The notes beneath the pieces are model-generated. The model saw nothing but the letters and a program-made list of their open reading frames with translations. It did no database searches and had not been told where the DNA came from. This document shows positions 54,211-63,900 of a stretch of 64,000 nt of DNA, in pieces. Positions within the stretch are counted from its first letter, which is position 1; each line of letters starts with the position of its first letter. Origin of the DNA: UMGS1696 sp964621165. GTDB taxonomy: Bacteria; Bacillota; Clostridia; Oscillospirales; CAG-272. The stretch is taken from assembly GCA_964621165.1 (NCBI GenBank), contig CAZULC010000001.1, positions 124,001 through 188,000 of the forward strand, given 5' to 3'. The position numbers and the translations under genes were made by a program.

Positions 54211-55773
54211 ATGAGAATCCATTTTACGGACACAACGCTCCGGGACGGCGAACAGACCCCGGGGGTCCATTTCAATAAACAGCACAAAATTGACATCGCC
54301 AAGCAGATCGCGAAGTGCGGCGCAGATGTGGTAGAAGCCGGGTTCCCTGCCTCGTCAGCCGGTGATTTTGCGGCGGTCCAAGCCGTTGCGCAGCTGTCGA
54401 ATGATGACCGGATGAACAACGCCACGGTTTCAGCTCTCGCACGGCTCACGAAATCCGACATTGACCGGGCCGCCGAAGCTCTCGAGTCAGCAAAACGCAA
54501 GCGGCTGCACATTTTTATAGCCACCAGTGACATTCATCTTGAGCACAAACTGCGCAAAACACGTGCGCAAATCCTTAATGAAATTTCCGAAATGACCAAA
54601 TACGCGTCATCACTGAATCTTTTTGACGAAATCGAGTTTTCGCCAGAGGACGCAACCCGCACCGATTTGAGCTTTCTCTGCGAAGTCACGGTTCTTGCGG
54701 CTCAGAACGGCGCTTCAGTCATCAACATCCCCGACACCGTGGGATATACTACACCTGACGAGTTCAAGTCGATCATCACTGCCGTGAAGTCGAACCTTTC
54801 AAAGACCGGGCTTCAACCGGAAATCAGCGTCCACTGTCATAACGATTTGGGGATGGCCGTGGCGAACTCACTCGCGGCAATATCGGCCGGTGCTACAGCC
54901 ATAGAATGCACAGTAAATGGACTTGGAGAACGGGCCGGAAACGCGGCTTTCGAGGAAATCGTCATGGCGATCCACACCCGTGGCGAAGCAATTTTGCGCG
55001 GAACACAAGTTTCTTCCAGCGTGAACACCCACGAAATCATGGAGACCAGCCGACTTGTAGCTTCACTTTCCGGCATTTCGCTTGCCCCTAACAAGGCAGT
55101 AGTCGGACGCAACGCCTTCGCCCATTCCAGCGGCATCCACCAGCACGGAATCATGAACGACAGCCGCACCTACGAAATCATGTCTCCGGAAGAAGTCGGG
55201 CTGAAGTCCAGTACAATTGTTCTCGGAAAGCTGTCGGGCAGACACGCATTTGCCGAACGATTGTCCACTCTAGGGTATTCGCTTGACGAACATGGAATCG
55301 AAAACACCTTCCTCCGGTTCAAGGAAATTGCCGACAAGAAGCAGAGCATGACTGACGACGACATCCGCGCAATCGTAGGCGAATACCTTGATTCAATCGA
55401 AGGACGGTTTTACCTCGAGTCGTTCCAGATTCAGTCCGGCAACCACATCAAAGCAATGGCGCTGGTGACGCTCAACGACAAGGCCGAGCAGAAGTCCGCA
55501 ACCGAAGCCGCACCGGGTGAAGGTCCAGTTGACGCCGCTTTCAACGCAATAAACCGCATCGCCGGATTGACCGATGTAGAACTTTCATATTATAACATCA
55601 CCGCAGTGACCGAAGGAACCGACGCTTTGGGTGAAGCAAGGGTCAAGCTCAAGCAGAACGACAGGATTTTCTCCGGACGCGGCGTCTCTACGGATGTAAT
55701 AAAAGCTTCGATCAAGGCTTACCTCGCTGCAACGAACAAGCTTATCTCGACAAAATCTTCGTCAGCTGAATAA
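54211..55773 (+). CDS. leuA: 2-isopropylmalate synthase
   Basis: This 520-residue enzyme commits carbon to leucine. The catalytic TIM barrel opens with FTDTTLRDGEQTPGV, carries the metal-binding VHCHNDLGMAVANS and a NGLGERAGNAAFEE motif, then HSSGIHQHG in the linker. The C-terminal 110 residues fit the LeuA regulatory domain that binds leucine (VELSYYNITAVTEGTDALGEARV). The ATG at 54211 has AAAGGA 10 bases upstream. No T-box is seen in the 208-base gap upstream. Codon choice (GAC, CGG frequent) differs from genes left of 50 kb. Confidence 0.92.
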   Translation: MRIHFTDTTLRDGEQTPGVHFNKQHKIDIAKQIAKCGADVVEAGFPASSAGDFAAVQAVAQLSNDDRMNNATVSALARLTKSDIDRAAEALESAKRKRLHIFIATSDIHLEHKLRKTRAQILNEISEMTKYASSLNLFDEIEFSPEDATRTDLSFLCEVTVLAAQNGASVINIPDTVGYTTPDEFKSIITAVKSNLSKTGLQPEISVHCHNDLGMAVANSLAAISAGATAIECTVNGLGERAGNAAFEEIVMAIHTRGEAILRGTQVSSSVNTHEIMETSRLVASLSGISLAPNKAVVGRNAFAHSSGIHQHGIMNDSRTYEIMSPEEVGLKSSTIVLGKLSGRHAFAERLSTLGYSLDEHGIENTFLRFKEIADKKQSMTDDDIRAIVGEYLDSIEGRFYLESFQIQSGNHIKAMALVTLNDKAEQKSATEAAPGEGPVDAAFNAINRIAGLTDVELSYYNITAVTEGTDALGEARVKLKQNDRIFSGRGVSTDVIKASIKAYLAATNKLISTKSSSAE

Positions 55774-55832
55774 CATTAAACTGCAAATATGCTTTAATTT
55801 TACACTACTTTTATACAAAAGGAATGACAACT

Positions 55833-57182
55833 ATGAAAATTTCAAGCAAAACCCGTGCCGCCGCAGATGAAGCCGAAGAACAGCTAAAACATATTTTCGC
55901 TGAAATCGACAGAACATCCCGTAGGTTGACCGAACATATACTCGACTGTTTCCATGAATGCGAGGTGTCCGAATCCCTTTTCGCGCCGTCGACAGGATAT
56001 GGTTACGGGGACCGTGGACGTGACGCCGCCGATCAGCTAGCCGCCAAGGTTTTCCGTGCGAAATCAGCCTTCATCCGCCCATCGATTCTGTCCGGAACCC
56101 ACGCCCTGACCATCGCGCTTTTCGGCATCCTCCGCCCCGGCGACATCCTCCTCTCTGTCACGGGAACACCCTACGACACGCTCCTCGACGCAATTGGGAT
56201 CGACGAAAACGGCCTCCCGAAAAAGCAGACTTCCGCGTCAACTTCAACCGAGGGTTCTCTTGCCGACTTCGGCGTGGAATTTCACCAAATTGATCTTGTT
56301 CCCGATCCGTTTTACAGCGATATGCCCATTAATTTAACTGCACTAAAGCATGAACTTGTGCAATATGGCGACAAGATCAAGGTTGTCTACATCCAACGTT
56401 CACGGGGTTACGCCTTCCGTCCGGCCCTTACCTCGTCGCAAATCAGGCAGGTTTCCCATTTCACCAAAAAAACCGCGCTAGAGCTGTGCATCCAAAAGCC
56501 GGTGGTCATGGTCGACAACTGCTACGGCGAGTTCGTGGAGGAGACCGAGCCATGTTACTGCCCACCTGACTCGACAATTGAGGCGCCAGCAGACCTGATT
56601 GTCGGCTCCCTCATCAAAAATCCCGGAGGCGGAATGGCGGACGTTGGCGGGTACATCGCAGGGGACGAGGAGTGCGTGCGGCTTTGCGGGAACCGGCTCA
56701 CATCCCCAGGGGTTGGTCTTGAAGTTGGCGCTTCACTTGGACAAACGCGAAACATCATAAAAGGCTTGTTTTACGCGCCCCACACGGTTGCACAGGCTCT
56801 GAAGACCGCCTGCCTTGCCGCATATTTGTTCGAAAAAGCCGGTTACGAGACCTCACCAGCGTGGAATGATAAGCGAGCGGATATCGTACAGATTGTGAAA
56901 TGTAACTCTGGCGATAACCTTACCGCGTTCTGCCGCGGAATCCAAGCCGCATCCCCGGTCGACGGCCACGTTGTTCCCTACGCGTGGGACATGCCCGGCT
57001 ACACTGACCCGGTTGTCATGGCGGCTGGCGCGTTCACCGGCGGTTCATCGATCGAGCTGTCAGCCGATGGACCCATGCGCGAACCGTTCTACGCATACAT
57101 GCAGGGCGGCCTGACCTACGAAAGCGCGCGGCTTGCTATTATGATGGCCTACGACCGACTCATCAGCAGCAAAATCCAGTAG
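55833..57182 (+). CDS. Methionine gamma-lyase-like PLP protein (YnbB, aluminium-resistance family)
   Basis: This roughly 449-residue protein is of the fold-type I PLP group. Marks are FAPSTGYGYGDRGRD near residue 47, the SGTHALTIALFG strand, VMVDNCYGEFVEETEP and the presumed PLP lysine in GSLIKNPGGGMADVGGYIAG. Its biochemical role in Gram-positives is not settled; the aluminium-resistance name is historical. The start at 55833 is 9 bases after AAAAGGA; the ATG at 55824 is too close to the site. leuA is 59 bases upstream. Confidence 0.88.
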   Translation: MKISSKTRAAADEAEEQLKHIFAEIDRTSRRLTEHILDCFHECEVSESLFAPSTGYGYGDRGRDAADQLAAKVFRAKSAFIRPSILSGTHALTIALFGILRPGDILLSVTGTPYDTLLDAIGIDENGLPKKQTSASTSTEGSLADFGVEFHQIDLVPDPFYSDMPINLTALKHELVQYGDKIKVVYIQRSRGYAFRPALTSSQIRQVSHFTKKTALELCIQKPVVMVDNCYGEFVEETEPCYCPPDSTIEAPADLIVGSLIKNPGGGMADVGGYIAGDEECVRLCGNRLTSPGVGLEVGASLGQTRNIIKGLFYAPHTVAQALKTACLAAYLFEKAGYETSPAWNDKRADIVQIVKCNSGDNLTAFCRGIQAASPVDGHVVPYAWDMPGYTDPVVMAAGAFTGGSSIELSADGPMREPFYAYMQGGLTYESARLAIMMAYDRLISSKIQ

Positions 57183-57400
57183 CAAAAACGCCCCGTTTCA
57201 GCCCTATATAAAATAAGGAAGGAAACTTGTGGATTTTGTGTGCTTAGATACCATTATTTGCCATTTCATCAATTTGTTGTTTTCCATTTACTTCCATTTT
57301 TCCACTTTATGATTTACCATTGACTTTCATTTTATCCTGTTATTTTTTCATCTTCTTTAAATTTCACATTCCACACCACAAACTCCACACTAATAAAACT

Positions 57401-58371
57401 ATGACCAAAACACACGAAAAAATCCTCGCTGCCGTCATCGAAAAGTCACGGATGGTCTGTACGGATTCCCTCGAACTCGTCGGAATCTACGGCTCAGCCA
57501 TAAGCGGCGACGCACACCGAAATCCGATCTGGACCTGCTCATCCTTGTGAAGGATCAGTCCGCCCAGGCACTTGCATGCACATTTGTTCTCGCGGAAGAT
57601 GACGTGGACTATGACCTTTACTGCACCACTTAAGAAATGCTGAAAAACGACGCGCTGGTTTTCCACGGGCATATTAGCAAACTCATGAACTCAAAGATCG
57701 CGTATGTCGGCGACAAAACTGCCCCTGCAAGGCTTGAATCCCTGCGAAATCAGGCGAAAACCGTGCTTTCATCTCCCGACGAACGACTTACCAGATGTGA
57801 AATTCTCCTCAGAAAAATGAAGACTGCCTACGCCATTTTGTCTATGTCTGAGTCCATTAAAGATGCACGTTTGTTCGCCGCTGATATGATTGACGCATGT
57901 CTAAGCACAATCGTTCTTGCGTCCGGCGAATACTTCCACCGTGGAATCCGGAACGTCTTTGAGGAAATCGAACCGCTGCCAAAGCCTGACAGACTCATCA
58001 AAATCATCGGTAAAATCGTCGGTTCATCTGAAATTTCACCGGTAAAGGAAGCCGCACTTGAACTTTTGCGCTCAACTTCCTCTTTTGTAGACCATTTGAA
58101 GCCGGAAATTGCACCGGATCCCTCGAATCTCAAAGGTGCGGCTGAGGAAATGTACTCGAACCGGAAAAATAAACTTGCCCTCGCGGCTGGATCAGACGAC
58201 GCTTTTTCATCATTCATGGATCTCGCCGCATTCCAGTCCAGGCTGAACGAAATCACCGCCGGACATCAGGTTTCGATCCCGTTGGCACTTGAGCGTTATT
58301 ACGGTGTGGATTTATCTGACTATTTTCGCGAACAATATCAACGAATGCCTGTCAGACTCGCCGATTCTTGA
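57401..58371 (+). pseudogene. Nucleotidyltransferase, broken by frameshift and stop
   Basis: The beginning reads as a minimal nucleotidyltransferase, with VGIYGSAISGDA. One A missing from the run at 57520-57522 shifts the frame; with it restored the sequence continues SDLDLLILV, giving the DxD metal site. A TAA at 57631-57633 then interrupts the frame where a Trp codon would fit. The rest (57637-58371, 244 codons) stays open with helical sequence. Two independent lesions argue for a real pseudogene rather than one sequencing error. Confidence 0.7.
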
Positions 58372-58654
58372 GGGATTTGTGTTCGCTGATGACGGAAAAA
58401 TCGCCGGATATTCAATGATTGCGCACAGTTTTTCCACGGAATACAGCCGGAAATACGTCTGGATCTAGAATATTTACCTGAAGCCTGAGTATCGCGGGTT
58501 TTGTGCAGCTGGGATTCTCTTCCAATTTCTGGAAGCAAAATTTCCCGGTGCGCTCTTCCGGCTTGAAATGAAACCTGAAAACACCCCTGCGGTCCGAGCG
58601 TACACCAAAACCGTGTTTGACGTGATGTTCTACACTAAAATGAAAAAGGACTGA
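58316..58654 (+). pseudogene. GNAT acetyltransferase remnant
   Basis: In a different frame from the preceding gene, the text reads ILEGFVFADDGKIAGYSMIAH, then SFSTEYSRKYVWI, a TAG at 58466-58468 in place of the usual Glu, and NIYLKPEYRG followed by EMKPENTPAVRAYTK. That is the back two-thirds of a GNAT fold. The N-terminus is missing, and the region overlaps the end of the nucleotidyltransferase remnant. The acetyl-CoA loop R-G-x-C-A-A-G is altered as well. Confidence 0.7.
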
Positions 58655-58683
58655 ACAAACATTCCAGTCCGTACTTCCCTGTT

Positions 58684-58702
58684 GAAGGGGATTTTTTATT
58701 TA
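58684..58702 (+). terminator. Terminator after the pseudogene pair
   Basis: TTCCCT and AGGGGA arms around GTTGA are followed by TTTTTTATTT. An upstream GGACTG/CAGTCC arm pair at about 58648-58670 may help. Confidence 0.55.
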
Positions 58703-58778
58703 AAGAAATTGTTTTCTCTTTTAAAATTATTAATTTCATTTGTTCGTTTTATCGAGACAATAACGTACATTATTTAGC

Positions 58779-59996
58779 TCATTCGACCGGAACCCGAACA
58801 ACGCGTTTGCTTACTTTGCAGACTACCTCATAGTTTATCGTTCCGGCCCGACGCGCAAGCTGATTCACGTCATTTCCCTCGAACAGCACGCATTCATCGC
58901 CAGCTTTTACCCCGGGATTGTCCGTCACATCCGCCATAAACTGGTCCATGCAGATCCGGCCAACCTGACGCGCGGGTCTTCCGCCGATTTTCACTTCACA
59001 TCCTGTGTAGCTCCTCTCGAAGCCGTCCGCATATCCTGCCGCGATTGTCGCGATTACCATGTCCTGACCCGCTTCGAATGTGCCGCCGTAACTGACCCGC
59101 TCACCGGCTTTGACTTCGTGAATATGTACAACTGTTGAGCATAATTTCATCACGGGTTTGAACAGTTTGCTGTCTTCTCCGTTTGGTGACAAACCGTAGA
59201 GAATCACGCCCGCACGAACCGCGTCAAAGTATGCCTCAGGGAGCGCAAGAATCGCCGCCGAGTTTGCCGCGTGAACCAAACCCACATCAACGCCACGCCG
59301 CTTGAGTTCATCCACCACCGACTTGAATCTCTTGAGCTGCAAACGAGTGTAGCCGCCGAAATTCTCATAACCCGGGACGATTTTTCCGTCAAGAAGTTCG
59401 TCGTCCGCTGAGGCAAAATGGGTGAAAATCCCGCAGAGCGACAGCCCGTTAAGTTTAGACAAAGCTTCAACCTCATCAGCCGCAGAACTGTTGTTTCTCT
59501 CGAACTCGCGAACAACTATTCCGATCCGGTTCATTCCCGTGTCGAGGGAGACGTGAACCCGCAGGACCACACCCGCCGATTCCGCTGCTTCCGCAAGAGC
59601 CGAGCCGTTTTTGTATGACGTGACCGCGCAGATGATGTTGTTTTTCGCCATATCGAACACGTTTTCGGGCGAAATCCGGCCGAGAATCAGAATTTCAGGC
59701 TCAACCCCGACGATCTCCCGCAGCTCCAGCGCTTCTTCCTCAGACGATACCGCGAAAAATCCGCATCCGGCATCATACAGCCGCCGCGCAGCAATTCCGA
59801 CCCCGTGACCGTACGCGTCAGCCTTAACCACGCCGATGATTTGCGGAATCTTTGCACTGCTATCACAACCTCCGTCCAATCCGCACGATGAAGACTTGTT
59901 GAATCTATCTAAATTTTCACGTACAATCTGCTCAACCGCATGGTAGTTGTATTCAAGCGCACCCACGTCAATGTAGGCCGCGTTCTTGTGTTTCAT
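58779..59996 (-). CDS. alr: Alanine racemase
   Basis: This 405-residue PLP enzyme makes D-alanine for peptidoglycan. The PLP Lys is residue 58 in VVKADAYGHG, and the catalytic Tyr lies in AGERVSYGGTF, near residue 270. GRICMDQFMADVT closes the active site. Residues 33-50 or so form an unusual Ser/Cys/Gly-rich insert before the first barrel strand. The start at 59996 has AGGTG 6 bases upstream and overlaps the end of the lipoprotein gene by 29 bases, implying coupling. Confidence 0.95.
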   Translation of the reverse strand: MKHKNAAYIDVGALEYNYHAVEQIVRENLDRFNKSSSCGLDGGCDSSAKIPQIIGVVKADAYGHGVGIAARRLYDAGCGFFAVSSEEEALELREIVGVEPEILILGRISPENVFDMAKNNIICAVTSYKNGSALAEAAESAGVVLRVHVSLDTGMNRIGIVVREFERNNSSAADEVEALSKLNGLSLCGIFTHFASADDELLDGKIVPGYENFGGYTRLQLKRFKSVVDELKRRGVDVGLVHAANSAAILALPEAYFDAVRAGVILYGLSPNGEDSKLFKPVMKLCSTVVHIHEVKAGERVSYGGTFEAGQDMVIATIAAGYADGFERSYTGCEVKIGGRPARQVGRICMDQFMADVTDNPGVKAGDECVLFEGNDVNQLARRAGTINYEVVCKVSKRVVRVPVE

Positions 59997-60498
59997 CTGT
60001 TTCACCTGTTTCTACAATTTTAAATCCATGAATTTCAATGATCTTCCCGCCAACTTCGACGGATATCGGAAGTCCGTTTTCAAGCAGCACTCGTGATTTT
60101 GCGGAACTGTCGTTCACCACCGAATCCAAAAACAAAACCTCGCCGGCGTATCCTGACTCAAACTCCAGCGGAAAAACAGCCGCTAAAACCCCCGCCAGGT
60201 CAGCCGAAGCCCCGTCTGATAATGGAATCACCGCCCCGCCGACACTCACCGAACATGTTTTCGCATCCAAATCAAACTCAAACCCCATCCCCGTCCCGTC
60301 AATGACTCCGGAAACCACCCGCCCCCGCTTGCAGCAGGAAACCGTGACGTCGTCGGAGTAGACTAGAGCGAAATCCGAGTCGAGACCAATGTAACCCCCC
60401 ACCCCGCCGGAACTCTCCCCCGCCGTGCAACCGAAAAAAATCAGCAAAACGGCCATAAAAACCGCAAAAAATATGCTTCCGCGCATAAACCGATACAT
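59968..60498 (-). CDS. Putative lipoprotein upstream of alr
   Basis: This roughly 176-residue protein starts with a basic, then hydrophobic signal ending in the lipobox LIFFGCTAG. The mature part is an all-beta domain similar in plan to small Clostridial outer-face lipoproteins next to alr (VSVGGAVIPLSDGASADLAGVLAAVFPLEFE). The function is unknown. It overlaps alr at its 3' end. The ATG at 60498 has only a weak ribosome binding site. Confidence 0.65.
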   Translation of the reverse strand: MYRFMRGSIFFAVFMAVLLIFFGCTAGESSGGVGGYIGLDSDFALVYSDDVTVSCCKRGRVVSGVIDGTGMGFEFDLDAKTCSVSVGGAVIPLSDGASADLAGVLAAVFPLEFESGYAGEVLFLDSVVNDSSAKSRVLLENGLPISVEVGGKIIEIHGFKIVETGETDETQERGLH

Positions 60499-60641
60499 AA
60501 ATCCGATATGAACCCCATACCTTGAAGATAATTGTACCACATTATACGCGAAAGCACAAGCATTAATACTGAAAATACTATGTTTTATTTGTTAATATGA
60601 AATGAACGTCAAGATGTATTTATAGTCAAACTGTACAATTT

Positions 60642-60982
60642 CAATCACCAGCTTCTCCTNNNNNNNNNNNNNNNNNNNNNNNNNNNNNNNNNNNNNNNNN
60701 NNNNNNNNNNNNNNNNNNNNNNNNNNNNNNNNNNNNNNNNNNNNNNNNNNNNNNNNNNNCGGATTTTCTCGAGCACTCGCTAGCCTACTCGGCTTCACAT
60801 TCGCGGAAAATCGGGGAGATCCAAACTGACGCCACCCTAAAACTGCACGAGACGGCTATAACAATCACCAGCTTCTCCTCGGATTTTCTCGAGCACTCGC
60901 TAGCCTACTCGGCTTCACATTCGCGGAAAATCGGTGAGATCCAAACTGACGCCACCCTAACACTGCACGAGACGGATCTCCA
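60642..60982. repeat. 120-base tandem repeat (family D) interrupted by an assembly gap
   Basis: caatcaccagcttctcct begins at 60642 and 60862, and cggattttctcgagcactcg at 60760 and 60880, giving an exact 120-base unit with few substitutions. Arms GATTTTC and GAAAATC within each unit can form a hairpin. The N run lies inside the array, so the copy number is unknown. Confidence 0.9.
60660..60759. other. Assembly gap (100 N)
   Basis: Exactly 100 N, the conventional placeholder for a gap of unknown length. It falls inside the 120-base tandem repeat, which probably broke the assembly. Confidence 0.98.
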
Positions 60983-63900
60983 CTACTCATTTCTCAGCGC
61001 TTCGACGGGGTCTTTTTTGGCGGCTATTCTCGAGGGAATCAGGCCGGCTATTACGGTCAGCAGCATGGAGATACATACAAGAACCACACCGCCGACTATT
61101 GGAAGCTGGGCAAGACCGGAGATGTCCGTCAGACTCTTGATTATGATGTTCACAGGAATACAGATCAGCAGCGTCACAAGTATGCCTATCCCGCCGGAGA
61201 CAAAGCCGATTATCAAAGTCTCCGCGTTAAATACCCGGGAAATATCGCGCTTCGACGCACCGATTGCACGCAGTATGCCGATTTCTTTCACACGTTCCAG
61301 AACTGAAATGTAGGTGATTATGCCTATCATTATGGAAGAAACCACCAATGAAATTGACACAAACGCTATAAGTACGTAGGAAATTACGTTGATAATTGTG
61401 GAAATTGACGACATCATCAGTGCAACATAGTCGGTGTACCGAATCATGCTTTCTTCCTCGCCGGCTGCACTCTTGTCCGCGTTGTACTCTGTGATGAGCC
61501 GGGAGATTTCATCCTTCGCCTCAAAGGTGCTGGCGTAAATCTCGATGTAGGCGGGTTTGCTCAGGTCAGCACAGCCGAAAGAAGTCAGGTTATCTTCATA
61601 AGTAGACTTCGAAACAACCTCGGGCATGTATTCCGCAAACGACGAAACTACCTCGCTGTCCCCAAGGGAGTCTACCAGCAAGTCAAGCATTTCCGCCATC
61701 TCAGACGCAGTGTAGCTTGAGAGTGCCGTCTCAGCTTCAGCTTCAGCCTGCTGCTTTGCCGCCGCCGTGAAGACTTTCAGCGCAATTCCCGAGTATTCTT
61801 CATCCGATAAAGTGTCGAGGTATGCGGATATCGTCCCTTCATCTGCCGACTGGCTCTGCGCCAACGCCTGAATCACCATTTCACGAGCCTGCTCCGGCTG
61901 CATGGACGACATTGTTTCCACCGCCATTTCTTCCGCCTTTTCGTCGGGAATGTCCGACATATATTTTGTGTACGCCGCACTGGCTTCAGCGTCAGTCAGG
62001 TCCCCGAGGGTCTCACGTATCACCGCCGCTTTTTCGGCTTCACTCATGTTGTCGGGGGAATTTTCGTCAGTCTCAAATGGAAGCCCGCTCAGTACGTCGA
62101 CCGTGGGGTCCTCTTTCTGCTCCTTCACTATCTCGGCCGAATCAGCGTGGGCCATCACATGCTCCATCAGATCAGGCAGGTATCCGATAGCTCCAGTCAG
62201 AGCAACAGCCGCCGATTCAGCGTTGGGACGGATGATTCCCACAATCTTCACCCTCTCAGCCGAATCCACAGCAAGATTCATGTCAGCCTCACTACTGCCG
62301 ACATAATCCCAGCCGTCCTCTGATTTTTTGTAAAAGTCAGAGGAGTAAAGGAGAGCAAATTCGTGATCCAAAAAATCGTCGTAGGTGAACTCTTCACTCA
62401 ACGCCGCAAATTCTTCACCCTTCATCAACGCTTCAACCATTGTCGAAAGTTCGGAGGGATCCTTGAAGCCTAAGGCGTACAGGTATATGTCGTTTATGCG
62501 ATTCTGCTCGTCAACGATAAGCACAACCTCATCGTATGACTCAGGAAGCCGCCCGGCAATCACGTCGTACTGACTCCGGATTAAGTCAAGATTCTCCGGC
62601 ATCTCGTCCCATATTTCAACACTCATCATGGAGGAGTATGATGTTAGGTCGCTCGCAATATCGTCGGACATGGAATCGACTCCCAATGCCGACATAAACA
62701 TAACCGATGGATTCAACTGAACCGGAAGCCCGTCCTCATCCTTTAAATCGGTTGAGTAAATGTAGAGCGGTACGTCGTAGCCATAGGTTATAGCCGAAGC
62801 ATAGCCGTCAAGGTCTCCGCCGTGGGAGTCTATGTAGTCGATAAAATCGGAAAGATTGTTCTCCTGCACTTCTGCCTGAGTCATTGAGTCCAACAGGTCG
62901 TACATCATGGTGTTGGAGCGAATCACGCCTTCTTCAACTTCCTCGTCGAGAGTCGCACTCGCTTCAGTCATTGCACTGATGAGGGATGTCATGTCGACGG
63001 TTTCCCGTTCAATGGTGATTGGGTAGGCTGAAAGCGCGTCTTCCTGCACCTTGTCTATGTAGAGGTTGATTCCGTTGGATAAGGACAAAATTGTCGCGAT
63101 TCCGATGATTCCAATGCTCCCCGCAAAAGCCGTGAGAAACGTCCGCCCTTTTTTTGTCATGAGGTTGTTCAGACTCAAAGATAACGCAGTTGCAAAGGAC
63201 ATGGATGTGCGGTTTTTCCTGCGCTTAGAAGAGGACGCGGCAGTTCCCTTAGAACCTGTGCCTGCTTCCGCTGACTTAACACCACTTTCCCCCGCTGACT
63301 CCTCACTGTAGTTTTCTTTTTCTTCCTCTTCAGTGGTGTATGGGTTCGTGTCCTCAAGCACCCGCCCGTCAAGCAAACGTATGATTCGCGTGGAGTACCG
63401 CTCGGCTAAGTCCGGGTTGTGCGTCACCATTATGACAAGCTTGGACTTCGCGACTTCCTTTAATATATCCATGACCTGAACCGAAGTCTCGGAGTCAAGC
63501 GCACCCGTGGGTTCGTCGGCTAAAAGTATGTCCGGATCATTGACAAGAGCACGGGCTATGGCAACACGCTGCATCTGACCGCCCGACATCTGGGACGGCT
63601 TCTTCTTCAGCTGATCCCCCAGCCCCACAGCTTCCAAAGCCGATATGGCTCGCCGACTGCGCTCGGATTTCGAAACCCCCGATAAGGTCAGAGCAAGCTC
63701 TACATTTGACAGAACCGTCTGATGGGGAATCAGGTTGTAGCTCTGGAATACAAAGCCAATGGAATGGTTCCTGTATGTGTCCCAGTCCCGGTCGGAAAAC
63801 TCAGCCGTAGGCCGCCGACGTATGGTCATCTCGCCGGAAGTGTACCGGTCAAGCCCGCCAATAATGTTGAGAAGCGTAGTCTTTCCGCAGCCCGACGGCC

